Counted from the stretch's first letter, positions 51,364-60,333 are shown. The stretch is DNA of 64,000 bases from Kineosporiaceae bacterium (GCA_016713225.1 JADJPO010000003.1:124001-188000); one strand, 5' to 3'. Notes: generated from the sequence alone by a model not told the origin. Numbers and translations are program-made.

Positions 51364-52698
51364 ATGAGTGATCAGGTGCATCGCGACGACGACGTGCTCA
51401 CCGTCCACGGCGGAACGCCGTTGCGCGGCATCATCACGGTGCGCGGAGCGAAGAACTTCGTCTCGAAGGCGATGGTGGCCTCGCTGCTCGGCGAGGAACC
51501 GAGCCGGTTGGGCAACGTCCCCGAGATCCGCGACGTCACCGTGGTCACCGGTTTGCTGGAACTGCACGGTGTTCAGGTCTCACACGCCGGGTCGCCGGCC
51601 GAGCTGGAGCTCGATCCGAGCAACGTCGAGCTGGCCCATGTCGCCGACATCGACGCCCACGCCGGGTCCAGCCGCATCCCGATCCTGTTCTGCGGCCCGC
51701 TGCTGCACCGGCTGGGCGAGGCGTTCATCCCGGATCTGGGTGGGTGCCGCATCGGTGACCGCCCGATCGACTACCACCTCGAGGTGCTGCGCCAGTTCGG
51801 CGCCGTGGTCGAGAAGCAGCCGCACGGCATCGCGTTGTCGGCGCCGCAGCGCCTGCGCGGCACCAAACTCCAGCTGCCCTACCCGAGTGTGGGCACCACC
51901 GAGCAGGTGCTGCTCACCGCGGTCCGGGCCGAGGGCGTGACCGAGCTGCGCAACGCGGCCATCGAGCCCGAGATCATGGACCTGATCGCCGTCCTGCAGA
52001 AGATGGGCGCGATCATCAGCGTCGACACCGACCGGGTCATCAAGGTCGAAGGGGTCGACCGGCTCGGCGGTTTCACCCACCGAGCACTGCCCGACCGGAT
52101 CGAGGCCGCCAGCTGGGCCTGTGCCGCACTCGCCACGGGGGGTGACATCACGGTCAAGGGCGCCCGGCAACTCGAGATGATGACCTTCCTGAACGTGTTC
52201 CGCAAAGTCGGTGGCGCGCTGGACATCGCCGATGACGGCATCCGGTTCTCCCACCCCGGTGGCAGCCTGAACTCACTGGTGATCGAGACCGCGGTGCACC
52301 CCGGGTTCATGACCGACTGGCAACAACCGCTGGTGGTCGCCCTGACCCAGGCCGAGGGGCTGTCCATCGTCCACGAGACGGTCTACGAGAACCGGTTCGG
52401 CTTCACCCGGGCACTACGCGACATGGGGGCGCAGATTCAGCTCTACCGAGAGTGCCTGGGCGGCCTGCCGTGTCGGTTCGGGCAGCGCAACTTCCGACAC
52501 TCTGCGGTGGTCAGTGGGCCGACCCCGTTGCACGGCGCCGACATCGAGGTGCCCGATCTGCGGGGTGGGTTCAGTCACCTGCTGGCGGCACTGGCCGCCG
52601 AGGGGACCTCGCGAGTGAGCGGTATCGGTCTGATCGACCGTGGCTACGAGCACTTTCAGAGCAAGCTCGATGCCCTGGGCGCCAAGTACGACCGCTGA
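51364..52698 (+). CDS. murA: UDP-N-acetylglucosamine 1-carboxyvinyltransferase
   Basis: 444 residues, EPT/RTPC fold. GAKNFVSKAMVASLLGEEPS near the N-terminus, the catalytic cysteine loop PDLGGCRIGDRPIDYHLE, ALPDRIEAASWACAALATGG and HPGFMTDWQQPLVVALTQAE are typical. It catalyses the first committed step of peptidoglycan synthesis and is the target of fosfomycin; the cysteine is retained, so no intrinsic resistance of the Asp type is expected. ATG 51364 starts near the family N-terminus. Many actinomycetes have a second murA elsewhere. Confidence 0.93.
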   Translation: MSDQVHRDDDVLTVHGGTPLRGIITVRGAKNFVSKAMVASLLGEEPSRLGNVPEIRDVTVVTGLLELHGVQVSHAGSPAELELDPSNVELAHVADIDAHAGSSRIPILFCGPLLHRLGEAFIPDLGGCRIGDRPIDYHLEVLRQFGAVVEKQPHGIALSAPQRLRGTKLQLPYPSVGTTEQVLLTAVRAEGVTELRNAAIEPEIMDLIAVLQKMGAIISVDTDRVIKVEGVDRLGGFTHRALPDRIEAASWACAALATGGDITVKGARQLEMMTFLNVFRKVGGALDIADDGIRFSHPGGSLNSLVIETAVHPGFMTDWQQPLVVALTQAEGLSIVHETVYENRFGFTRALRDMGAQIQLYRECLGGLPCRFGQRNFRHSAVVSGPTPLHGADIEVPDLRGGFSHLLAALAAEGTSRVSGIGLIDRGYEHFQSKLDALGAKYDR

Positions 52699-52745
52699 GA
52701 CGAGTGCGCGATGACACCGCGAACCTGTAGCCGATCCCTCATGTC

Positions 52746-53552
52746 GTGAACGCTGCGGCCGAACTCGGCGATCCAGAGGGCATCGCCACGTACCGGGAGT
52801 GGCGAGGCGTCGCCGCGGACGACGTCCGGTGCCTGTGGGCGGCGCCGGCCTCGGCCGGTCCGCAGCCGGTGGTGCCGGACGGCTGCCTGGACCTCATCTG
52901 GCGACACGGGCAGCTGTTCGTCGCCGGTCCGGACACCCAGCTCGTCGTGGTGCCGCAGGGCGGACCGACCGTGGGGGTGAGGTTCCGGCCTGGACGAGCG
53001 GGTGCCGCCCTCGGCCTCTCGCCCAGGGATCTGCTCGATGAGCGCGCCCCGCTCGCCGACCTCTGGGGACTGGATGCCGAACGCCTGCACGAGCAGTTGA
53101 TCCAGTCCGCAGATGCGGTCTCGGCTGCGCAGCACATCGCGAACGCGGTGGCCTTCCGTCTCTCGTGCACACGCGGGTCCAGCCCCTGCCCGGACCCCAT
53201 TGCCGCCGAGGCGGTGCGTCGGATCGAGGGCGCGCAGGGTCGGGTACGGGTGAGCCTGCTGGCGGCCGAGCTGCAGATCGGCGAACGTCAACTGCGCGAA
53301 CGGGTCACCACACAGGTCGGGTACGGCCCGAAGATGTTCGCCCGCGTGGTCCGGTTGCAGGCCGCGTTGCGCGCCCTGCACCGTGAACCCGCCGACCTTG
53401 CCGACCTTGCCGACCTTGCCGACCTTGCCCAGGCCACGGGCTTCGCCGACCAGGCTCACCTCACGCGCGAGGTGCACGCAATGACCGGGCTCACTCCAGG
53501 TGAGCACCGGGCCGAAATCTTCAAGACACCGTCTCTAGGGTCGACGACATGA
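52746..53552 (+). CDS. AraC-family transcriptional regulator
   Basis: 268 residues. The N-terminal part (YREWRGVAADDVRCLWAAPA, VVPDGCLDLIWRHG) is the DUF6597-like domain common in actinobacterial AraC proteins. The C-terminal half carries two helix-turn-helices (RVRVSLLAAELQIGERQLRE and LAQATGFADQAHLTREVHAM). The second follows an odd ADLADLADLADL stretch from a 9-nt repeat. Start GTG 52746. It overlaps the following VOC gene by 4 bp and so may control it. Confidence 0.85.
   Translation: MNAAAELGDPEGIATYREWRGVAADDVRCLWAAPASAGPQPVVPDGCLDLIWRHGQLFVAGPDTQLVVVPQGGPTVGVRFRPGRAGAALGLSPRDLLDERAPLADLWGLDAERLHEQLIQSADAVSAAQHIANAVAFRLSCTRGSSPCPDPIAAEAVRRIEGAQGRVRVSLLAAELQIGERQLRERVTTQVGYGPKMFARVVRLQAALRALHREPADLADLADLADLAQATGFADQAHLTREVHAMTGLTPGEHRAEIFKTPSLGSTT
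53391..53428 (+). repeat. 9-nt tandem repeat GCCGACCTT, four copies
   Basis: Four exact copies of GCCGACCTT plus GC encode Ala-Asp-Leu four times at the start of the second DNA-binding helix-turn-helix of the AraC protein. Slippage would change the spacing between the two DNA-reading helices without breaking frame. Confidence 0.9.
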
Positions 53553-53956
53553 AGGTTCTCTTCGTCTCCGGCATTGCGCCGATCGTCGCCGATCCACCGA
53601 CCGGCCAACGCCTGTTCAGCACCGACCTCGGGCTGCACCTCACGGCTGATCCGGACTACCCCTCAACGGACGAACTGTCCGGAGTGAAGCACTTCGGTGT
53701 CTGGTCCCTGACCGGCGCCGCGCAGGCGTGCTTCGGTACCGACGCATGGCCGACCGACCGGCCCCGCCCGCAGGCCACCGTCGAATTCGAGGTGGACGAC
53801 GTGGACGCGGCGGCCGCCGAACTGCTCGCCGCCGGGCACGATCTGATCAGCCCGGTGAAGACCGAGCCGTGGGGTCAGCGTCTGGCTCGCCTTCAGACCG
53901 CCGACGGCCTGCTGATCGCGGTGACCCACACCCCGTGGATGCGTGGCTCGCCCTGA
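53549..53956 (+). CDS. Glyoxalase/VOC-family protein
   Basis: 135 residues, one VOC module pair: an N-terminal strand VLFVSGIAPIVADP with helix, and a C-terminal ATVEFEVDDVDAAAAELLAA, LISPVKTEPWGQRLARLQ and GLLIAVTHTPWM. Members include antibiotic-binding and dioxygenase-like proteins. No metal triad is certain. The ATG overlaps the AraC stop, so a regulated two-gene operon is likely. Confidence 0.8.
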   Translation: MKVLFVSGIAPIVADPPTGQRLFSTDLGLHLTADPDYPSTDELSGVKHFGVWSLTGAAQACFGTDAWPTDRPRPQATVEFEVDDVDAAAAELLAAGHDLISPVKTEPWGQRLARLQTADGLLIAVTHTPWMRGSP

Positions 53957-54139
53957 GGGCCGCTGTGCGGATTGAGCTCTGGAGCTGGACCACGATCCGG
54001 CTGAGTTTGGGCAGCTGCGTCACGATCACTGTCACGGATCACCGTCCTGGGGTCGGGGTCACTGACTTGCTGCTACACCACCAGGACAGTGCCATGCAGC
54101 ACGTGACAGTGACATCGCCGCCCGAACAGCGACCTGCGC

Positions 54140-54198
54140 CCCTCGGTGATCATGTAATCCGTGCACAAAACGTGCACGGATTACATGATCACCGAGGG
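54140..54198 (+). repeat. 59-bp perfect hairpin repeat (copy 3)
   Basis: 27-bp arms (CCCTCGGTGATCATGTAATC plus CGTGCAC) are perfectly complementary around the loop AAAAC. It lies between the convergent VOC and cofC genes, 9 bp from the cofC stop codon, and would form a very stable bidirectional terminator. Confidence 0.93.
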
Positions 54199-54206
54199 TG
54201 GGTGTC

Positions 54207-55121
54207 TCAGGGGCGGGCGGGGTGCTCGGGCACCTGACCGACGGTTCCCAGACGCAGCCCGGTCACCAGGGCCTGTGCCCCCAGGCCGCTCACCGTCACG
54301 GTGAGCCGCTGGCCGATGCGCAACAGCCGCAACCCGCTGCCCGCGAAGGCCTCCGCGGTGAACGGCAGCACCGTGCCGTCGTCGGTCAGCACGCTGCCCG
54401 CGCCGCTGGTCGGGTCGAACCGATGCACCGTGGCCTGCACCCGGCCAGCGTAGCCGGGGCCGGCCGCCAGCACGGCGCGAGTCCGCGCCCCGCATCCCAG
54501 GGTCAGGGCGGCCATCAGTTCGCCGGGGGTGTCGACGTCCCGGCGCAACCGCGGCAGGTCGAGGTCGAGCACCCGGGCGCCACGGAGGGCATGCGCCGCC
54601 AGGGAGTCCGGACCGAACGCCGGGTCGAGATCGCCGGCTCGGTCGGCGGCCAGCAGCACGCTGCCTCGGCCCTCGGCGTCCGGGATGACGGCCATCACGG
54701 CGCCGTCGGCGAGGGCGGTGCGGGCGGCGTCCAGGCCCGCGGCCAGATCGGCCGGCCTCAGCGCCGGTAGGTCGCCCAGGAGCACCGCCACGCCGCCGGG
54801 GTGGCTGCTCACGATCTCGGCCGCCAGCGCGTCGTCCAGGGCCGCCGAGAGGCCTGCGCCGGGGCGCTGCTCGGCCACCACGGTGGCCCCGGCCCGACCA
54901 GCGGCCTCGGCCGCGGCGGTCTCGCAGGTGACCACCACGACGCGGTGCACTCGCGCACAGCCGAGCACCGCCTCCAGCGTGTCGGCGGCGATGGCGGCGG
55001 CGAGTGCCGCGCCGCCGAGGGCCGACCCGACCATCAACCGCGACTTCGCCGCAGCGCCACCCTTGACAGGTACCACGAGACACCACGAGCGCTCGAGCCG
55101 TAGGGCGCCGGATGGGTGCAC
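54207..55121 (-). CDS. cofC: 2-phospho-L-lactate/phosphoenolpyruvate guanylyltransferase fused to a cold-shock-like domain
   Basis: 304 residues. Residues 10-215 are the CofC/FbiD nucleotidyltransferase: VVPVKGGAAAKSRLMVG, VVAEQRPGAGLSAALDDALA, AVLLGDLPALRPADL and RRDVDTPGELMAAL. It activates phosphoenolpyruvate or phospholactate with GTP for coenzyme F420. The last 85 residues (VQATVHRFDPTSGAGSVLTD, DGTVLPFTAEAFAGSGLRLL, RIGQRLTVTVSG) look like the OB-fold 'cold-shock' proteins that stand alone in other actinomycetes. It is divergent from plsC. Confidence 0.85.
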   Translation of the reverse strand: MHPSGALRLERSWCLVVPVKGGAAAKSRLMVGSALGGAALAAAIAADTLEAVLGCARVHRVVVVTCETAAAEAAGRAGATVVAEQRPGAGLSAALDDALAAEIVSSHPGGVAVLLGDLPALRPADLAAGLDAARTALADGAVMAVIPDAEGRGSVLLAADRAGDLDPAFGPDSLAAHALRGARVLDLDLPRLRRDVDTPGELMAALTLGCGARTRAVLAAGPGYAGRVQATVHRFDPTSGAGSVLTDDGTVLPFTAEAFAGSGLRLLRIGQRLTVTVSGLGAQALVTGLRLGTVGQVPEHPARP

Positions 55122-55183
55122 CGGGGCAGTTTCGCAGCCGATCGCTCGACAGGTGTCGCCGGGCCGGGGAAGGATGGGCAGCC

Positions 55184-55960
55184 GTGAGCCGCGAACCCGC
55201 CCCGCCTCGGCACCTGAGCTGGGCGTACCGGATGGTCGAGACCCTCATGCGGCCGCCGCTGAGCTTCCTGACCCGACGCGACTGGCGCGGTGGGGAGCAC
55301 CTACCTCGCTCCGGGGGCTTCGTGGCCGTCGGCAACCACGTCTCCCACGTGGACCCGCTGACCTTCGGCCAGTTCCTGCTCGATCACGGCAGCCCGCCGC
55401 GATTCCTGGGCAAGGAGTCGGTGTTCCGGGTGCCCGTCGTGGGGCCGATCGTGACCCGGGCCGGCCAGATCCCGGTACTGCGCGAGAGCGTCGACGCCGG
55501 CAAGGCGCTCGGGGCCGCGATGGACGCCGTCCGAGCGGGGGAGTGTGTCGCGATCTACCCCGAGGCGACCCTCACCCGAGACCCGGACCAGTGGCCCATG
55601 GTGGGCAAGACCGGGGCCGCCCGGATTGCCCTGACCACCGGCTGCCCGGTGATCCCGATCGCGCAGTGGGGACCGCAGCAGTTGCTGCCGCCCTACTCGC
55701 TGCGGTTGCGCTTCTGGCGCCGCACCACGGTGCACGTGTGGGCCGGCCCCCCGGTCGACCTGTCGGCCTATCGTGACCGGCCGGCCGGCCAACCCCTGGA
55801 CGGCGCGACCTTGCGCGCTGCGACCGCCGACATCATGGTCGCGATCACCACACTGTTGGAACAGATCCGCGGTGAGCGGGCCCCGGCCGAGCGCTGGAAC
55901 CCCCGCAGCCACGGTCAAGCGGTGACGGGTAACCCCGCCAAGCGTCGGCGCAGGTCCTGA
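55184..55960 (+). CDS. plsC: 1-acyl-sn-glycerol-3-phosphate acyltransferase
   Basis: 258 residues. Acyltransferase block I is VGNHVSHVDPLTFGQFLL (H-x4-D), block II lies around RFLGKESVFRVPVVG, block III is AIYPEATLTRDPDQWP and block IV CPVIPIAQWGPQQLLP. It adds the second acyl chain to make phosphatidate. GTG 55184 follows GGAAGG. The gene starts 62 bp from the divergent cofC start. In related genomes gpsA usually follows; here an oppositely oriented metB-like gene follows. Confidence 0.9.
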   Translation: MSREPAPPRHLSWAYRMVETLMRPPLSFLTRRDWRGGEHLPRSGGFVAVGNHVSHVDPLTFGQFLLDHGSPPRFLGKESVFRVPVVGPIVTRAGQIPVLRESVDAGKALGAAMDAVRAGECVAIYPEATLTRDPDQWPMVGKTGAARIALTTGCPVIPIAQWGPQQLLPPYSLRLRFWRRTTVHVWAGPPVDLSAYRDRPAGQPLDGATLRAATADIMVAITTLLEQIRGERAPAERWNPRSHGQAVTGNPAKRRRRS

Positions 55961-55970
55961 GCCGGCCGGT

Positions 55971-57101
55971 TCAGCAGTGGTCCAGGGTGGTGGACAGGTC
56001 GACCCAGAGGTCCTCGACGTCCTCGATGCCCACCGACAGCCGCACCAGATTCTCCGGGACGGCAACGGGTTCGGCCGCGTGGCGTCGGCGCCGCTCCAGG
56101 GTGGACTCGACCCCACCGAGGCTGGTGGCGTCGACCCACAGCTGGGTCGAGCCGCACAGCCGATCGGCGGCGTGTGGCCCATCGGCCAGCTCGATCGAGA
56201 TGACGGCACCGAAGGTCTGCATCTGGGCGCGGGCGCGCGCGTGATACGGGTCGGTCGGCAGTGACGGATGGCGCACCCGGCTGATCGCGGGGTGGGCGTG
56301 CAGGCGCCGGGCGAGTTCGGCGGCGTTGGCGCAGGCCCGCTCGACCCGCAGGTGCAGCGTGCGCAGGCCACGCAGGGCCAGCCAGGCCTCCATCGGGCCG
56401 GGGACGGCGCCGCGCAACGTGCGGTGAGCGTGCAGGCGGACGCGCAACTCCTCGTCCCGGCTGACGGTGGCTCCCATCAGGACGTCGGAGTGGCCGGACA
56501 GGTACTTGGTGGCCGAGTGCACCACCACGTCCGCGCCCTTCGACAGCGGCAACTGTCCCAGCGGGGTGGCGAAGGTGTTGTCCACCACCACCAGGGCACC
56601 GGCCGCGTGCCCCGCGGCGATCAACGCGGGCAGGTCGGCCACCTGGAGCAGGGGGTTGGAGGGTGACTCGAGCCAGAGCATGGCCGCGCCGTCCAGCGCC
56701 GGCAGGACGTCGTCCAGCTCGATGCCGGCCGGACGTCGCAGCTGGATGCGCCCCGTGGCCGCCAGGTCGGGGGCCAGCGCCTCGGTGCCGTTGTAGACGC
56801 TGCCGGGGATCACCACGGCCCCGCCGGGGGGCACCAGGGCGAAGGCGGCGTCGACCGCGGCCATGCCCGAGGCGAAGGCCAGGGCCTCACCGCGTTCCAG
56901 GGCACCCAGCCCCTCTTCGAACGCCGTCCAGGTGGGATTGCCCCAGCGGCCGTACCCCACGTCGTTGGGCTCGGCGCTGAGGGCGCGAGCGGCGTAGGTC
57001 GAGGCGAAGGTGACCGGGGTGTTCAGCGGCGCGTTGGGCAGCGGGTGAGGCCGGCCGGCGGTGACCGCCACCGTGGCGGGGGACAGATGGGCGGGTTCCA
57101 T
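55971..57101 (-). CDS. Cystathionine gamma-synthase/lyase family PLP enzyme
   Basis: 376 residues. YGRWGNPTWTAFEEGLGALE, ASGMAAVDAAFALVPPGGAV, VVDNTFATPLGQLPLSKGAD, the PLP lysine in VVVHSATKYLSGHSDVLMGA and LVRLSVGIEDVEDLWVDL are all typical of the Cys/Met metabolism family. MetB, MetC and MegL cannot be separated by eye. It is oriented opposite to plsC and ddl and convergent with plsC, with a 10-bp gap, which suggests later insertion into the block. Confidence 0.9.
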   Translation of the reverse strand: MEPAHLSPATVAVTAGRPHPLPNAPLNTPVTFASTYAARALSAEPNDVGYGRWGNPTWTAFEEGLGALERGEALAFASGMAAVDAAFALVPPGGAVVIPGSVYNGTEALAPDLAATGRIQLRRPAGIELDDVLPALDGAAMLWLESPSNPLLQVADLPALIAAGHAAGALVVVDNTFATPLGQLPLSKGADVVVHSATKYLSGHSDVLMGATVSRDEELRVRLHAHRTLRGAVPGPMEAWLALRGLRTLHLRVERACANAAELARRLHAHPAISRVRHPSLPTDPYHARARAQMQTFGAVISIELADGPHAADRLCGSTQLWVDATSLGGVESTLERRRRHAAEPVAVPENLVRLSVGIEDVEDLWVDLSTTLDHC

Positions 57102-57272
57102 ACCGGGCAGCCTAGGTTGCCGGCCCGGGGTTGGTGGTGGCGCGTCGAGGTGGTGCCCACCACCCGCCTCCGGCGCCCCACCGGCACCCCCTGCCTCCAT
57201 GGTCACGATGGGCACCCCGGCGACGGCACCACGATGTCTGCCGCACGCAGGCGAGCGAGTATGGTCGGCGCG

Positions 57273-58421
57273 ATGAGCGAGACAGTCGGCCCCGAGGGCC
57301 TCGCGCAGAGTGCACGGCGACCGCGGGTCGCGGTGGTCTTCGGCGGTCGCTCCAGCGAACACGGCATCAGCTGCGTGACCGCTGCAGGCGTCATGCAGGC
57401 CATCGATCCCACCCGATGGGACGTGGTTCCCATCGGCATCACCCCGACGGGCCGGTGGGTGCTGGCGGGGGAGGACCCCAAGCGCTGGCAGATCGAGGCC
57501 GGGGTGCTGCCCGAGGTGGGCGCCGACGAGGGTCCCGCCGTCCTGGTGCCGTTGGAATCCGGGGTGGGCACGTTGACCGTGCTCGAGCCCGACCAGGTGC
57601 CCCGCACCCTGAGCCAGGTCGACGTGGTGTTCCCGTTGCTGCACGGGCCGTTCGGCGAGGACGGCACGCTGCAGGGGCTGCTCGAGCTGGCCGACATCCG
57701 CTATGTCGGCTCGGGGGTGTTGGCCAGTGCGGCCAGCATGGACAAGCACTACATGAAAGTGCTGTTGGACGGCGCCGGACTGCCGGTCGGCCCCTACACC
57801 GTGGTGCGTCCCCGGGATTGGGAGCGTCACCCCGACCGGGTGCGCGAGGACGTCGAGGAACTCGGTTACCCGGTCTTCGTCAAGCCCGCGCGCGCCGGCT
57901 CGAGCATCGGCATCAGCAAGGTGTCGAGCGCCGAGGATCTGGACGCCGCGATCGAGACCGCGCGGGAGCACGACCCCAAGGTGATCATCGAGGCCATGAT
58001 CGTCGGGCGTGAGATCGAGTGTGCGGTGCTCGAGAGTGCGGACGGCGGCGCGCCGGCGACCAGTCTGCCCGGGGAGATCCGGGTGGTCGGCGGCCACGAC
58101 TTCTACGACTTCGAGGCCAAGTACCTCGACGAGGCGAGCGTGCAGCTCAGCTGCCCTGCCGACCTGCCCGATCACGTGGTGCGTCAGGTTCGCGACCTGG
58201 CGGGCCGTGCGTTCGAGGCGATGGGCTGCGAGGGCCTGGCCCGGGTCGACTTCTTCGTCACCCCCGACGACTCGGTCGTGGTCAACGAGATCAACACGAT
58301 GCCGGGCTTCACGCCGTTCTCGATGTACCCGCGGATGTGGGAGCAGACCGGGTTGTCCTACCCCGATCTGATCGATCGGCTGCTGACCCTGGCGATGCGT
58401 CGACGGATCGGCCTGCGCTGA
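57273..58421 (+). CDS. ddl: D-alanine--D-alanine ligase
   Basis: 382 residues, ATP-grasp enzyme. VAVVFGGRSSEHGISCVTAA opens the N-terminal domain. Substrate and ATP residues lie in VFPLLHGPFGEDGTLQGLLE, YPVFVKPARAGSSIGISKV and VNEINTMPGFTPFSMYPRM. The conserved K-Y loop (FEAKYLDEASVQLSCPADL) marks D-Ala-D-Ala, not D-Ala-D-Lac, specificity as far as visible. TATGGT ends 8 bp before the ATG, so the mRNA is probably leaderless. Confidence 0.96.
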   Translation: MSETVGPEGLAQSARRPRVAVVFGGRSSEHGISCVTAAGVMQAIDPTRWDVVPIGITPTGRWVLAGEDPKRWQIEAGVLPEVGADEGPAVLVPLESGVGTLTVLEPDQVPRTLSQVDVVFPLLHGPFGEDGTLQGLLELADIRYVGSGVLASAASMDKHYMKVLLDGAGLPVGPYTVVRPRDWERHPDRVREDVEELGYPVFVKPARAGSSIGISKVSSAEDLDAAIETAREHDPKVIIEAMIVGREIECAVLESADGGAPATSLPGEIRVVGGHDFYDFEAKYLDEASVQLSCPADLPDHVVRQVRDLAGRAFEAMGCEGLARVDFFVTPDDSVVVNEINTMPGFTPFSMYPRMWEQTGLSYPDLIDRLLTLAMRRRIGLR

Positions 58422-58431
58422 CCCGCGGCGA

Positions 58432-58917
58432 TCAGGTCGGGCCGGTGCAGGTCCGCGAGGTGGTGGGCAGCGCGGTGGCCACCGGGGCGAGATCGACCAG
58501 GGCGGCGGGCAGCCGGACGGCTCCCACCGCGCGTGGCATACGCACCTCGACGGCGGGGGCGCGGCCGTAACTGGTCGCGGTGACCGGGTCGGAGGCGTCG
58601 TCGATCACCCAGTCGATGCCGTTGACGCCGATGCACGACTTGGTGCTCGGGCCGAGCGGCTCCAGCCCACACCGCACCACGATCGCCGGGTCACCCCAGG
58701 CCAGCGCTCCCGCCGTCGAGATCGTCGTCCTGGCCTGGTCGAGCACGAGCGCGGGTGCGGCCGCCAGGGCGGCGGTGCAGGCCGGGGACCCCGCCTGCGG
58801 CGCGGCCTCCACGGTCGGCGACGACGAACAGCCCGAGACCACCGCAACCGTCACCGTCACCGTCACCGTGACGATCCCGACGAGCACCCTGCGGTCGTGA
58901 GGCGTGCGGCGCGGCAC
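58432..58917 (-). CDS. DUF3515-type lipoprotein
   Basis: 161 residues. A lipoprotein signal with the sequence VTVTVTVAVVSGC places the lipid cysteine at about 30. Downstream cysteines and WGDPAIVVRCGLEPLGP and SRTCTGPT match the actinobacterial DUF3515 family, regularly found between ddl and thiL. It is anchored outside the membrane; function is unknown. The Val-Thr run comes from near-repeats of ACCGTC. Confidence 0.82.
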   Translation of the reverse strand: MPRRTPHDRRVLVGIVTVTVTVTVAVVSGCSSSPTVEAAPQAGSPACTAALAAAPALVLDQARTTISTAGALAWGDPAIVVRCGLEPLGPSTKSCIGVNGIDWVIDDASDPVTATSYGRAPAVEVRMPRAVGAVRLPAALVDLAPVATALPTTSRTCTGPT

Positions 58918-58919
58918 GA

Positions 58920-59153
58920 TCAGAGGTGAACGATGGTGCAGGTGGTGGTGCGCGTGATGCCGGGCACGGACTGGATGCGGGCGATCACCAGCTTGCCGAG
59001 CTCATCGCCGCTGGCGGCCTCGACCCGGGCGATCACCTCGTAGGGACCCATGACGTACTCACACATGGTGACGCCGGTCATGGTCGACACCTCCCGGGCC
59101 ACGTCCGAGGCCTTGCCGGCCTCGGTCTGGATCAGGATGTAGGCCTCGACCAT
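58920..59153 (-). CDS. Stand-alone Lrp/AsnC ligand-binding (RAM) domain protein
   Basis: 77 residues: MVEAYILIQTEAGKASDVAR, TGVTMCEYVMGPYEVIARVE, and RIQSVPGITRTTTCTIVHL. It is the alpha-beta RAM domain without a helix-turn-helix. Such proteins bind amino acids and may modulate full-length Lrp partners. It is two bases upstream of the DUF3515 gene on the same strand and divergent from thiL. Confidence 0.9.
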   Translation of the reverse strand: MVEAYILIQTEAGKASDVAREVSTMTGVTMCEYVMGPYEVIARVEAASGDELGKLVIARIQSVPGITRTTTCTIVHL

Positions 59154-59265
59154 CGGGTGCTCCTCGGGTACGTGCGGGTGCGTGGACGGGGTGCTGGCGG
59201 GCGCCTCACGTTACCGTGTCGCCCCGACACGAGTCTGTAGTGAGTTTCCGTGGGAGGCAGGTCCG

Positions 59266-60306
59266 ATGGACGGCGCCGCGCAGGACGCGGGTCCAGGCGT
59301 GCCGCTGCTCGCCGATCTCGGTGAGGACCGGCTGGTCTCGGCCGTGCTCGCCGCGTACCCGCCGTCCCCGCCGTGGGTGCTCACGGGTCCGGGGGACGAC
59401 GCCGCCGTGGTCGAGCTCACCGGCCGGGTGGTGATCTCGACCGACACCCTGGTCGAGGGGCGGGACTTCCGCTGGGACTGGTCCAGTGCCCACGACGTGG
59501 GGGTCAAGGTCGCGGCGCAGACGCTGGCGGACATCGCCGCGATGGGTGCCCGGCCGATGGCTCTGCTGGTCTCCCTCGCCGCTCCCGGCTCGGCGTCCGC
59601 CGCCATGCCGGTCGAGCTGGCCCGAGGGCTGGCGGCCGAGTGCGCCCGCGCGGGGGCGGCGATGATCGGCGGGGACGTCTCCTCGGCCGCCGAGGTGGTG
59701 CTGACCGGCACCGCGTTCGGCGTCCTGGACGGCCCGCGGCCCGCGGTGTTGCGATCCGGCGCCCGGCCCGGGGACGTGGTGGCGATCTCCGGCCCGGTGG
59801 GGGCCTCCGCTGCCGGGCTGGAGCTGTTGCTGGCCGGCGCAGGTCCGGCCGGGCGGGACCCGGAGGGGTCGAACACCCTGGACGCCGCCGTGCGCCGGGT
59901 GCTCTCCGCCCACCGCGCGCCGCGGCCCGACTACCCGGCGGGGGTGGTGGCTCGTGACGGTGGGGCCGGCGCCCTGATCGACACCAGCGACGGCCTGGTG
60001 CGCGATGCCAGCCGGCTCGCGGCGGCCTCGGGGGTGGTCATCGAGCTCGACTCGGCGGCGATCCCGGGGGAGGCGGCCCTGCCGGTCGTGGCCGAACGGC
60101 TCGGCGGGGGTGAGTCGATGGTGCGCTCGTGGCAGCTCACCGGCGGTGAGGACCATGCCCTGCTGGCCTGTTTCCCGCCCGGGTTGCCGCTGCCGTCGCC
60201 GTTCGTGGCGATCGGCCGGGTTCGCGCCGGCGAGCACGGCGATCGTGGCGTCGTCCTGGTGGACGGCGTTGCGTGGCAGGGCCGGCCGGGCTGGACCCAC
60301 TGGTGA
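59266..60306 (+). CDS. thiL: Thiamine-monophosphate kinase
   Basis: 346 residues, PurM-like fold. TGPGDDAAVVELTGRVVIST, DTLVEGRDFRWDWSSAHDVG, AMIGGDVSSAAEVVLT and GALIDTSDGLVRDASRLAAA supply the metal and ATP ligands. It makes thiamine diphosphate, the cofactor that IlvB also needs. ATG 59266 follows GGGAGG. The gene is convergent with rpmB across a hairpin at 60334. Confidence 0.94.
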   Translation: MDGAAQDAGPGVPLLADLGEDRLVSAVLAAYPPSPPWVLTGPGDDAAVVELTGRVVISTDTLVEGRDFRWDWSSAHDVGVKVAAQTLADIAAMGARPMALLVSLAAPGSASAAMPVELARGLAAECARAGAAMIGGDVSSAAEVVLTGTAFGVLDGPRPAVLRSGARPGDVVAISGPVGASAAGLELLLAGAGPAGRDPEGSNTLDAAVRRVLSAHRAPRPDYPAGVVARDGGAGALIDTSDGLVRDASRLAAASGVVIELDSAAIPGEAALPVVAERLGGGESMVRSWQLTGGEDHALLACFPPGLPLPSPFVAIGRVRAGEHGDRGVVLVDGVAWQGRPGWTHW

Positions 60307-60333
60307 GCGGAGTCGACGAGCGCACACGACGAA

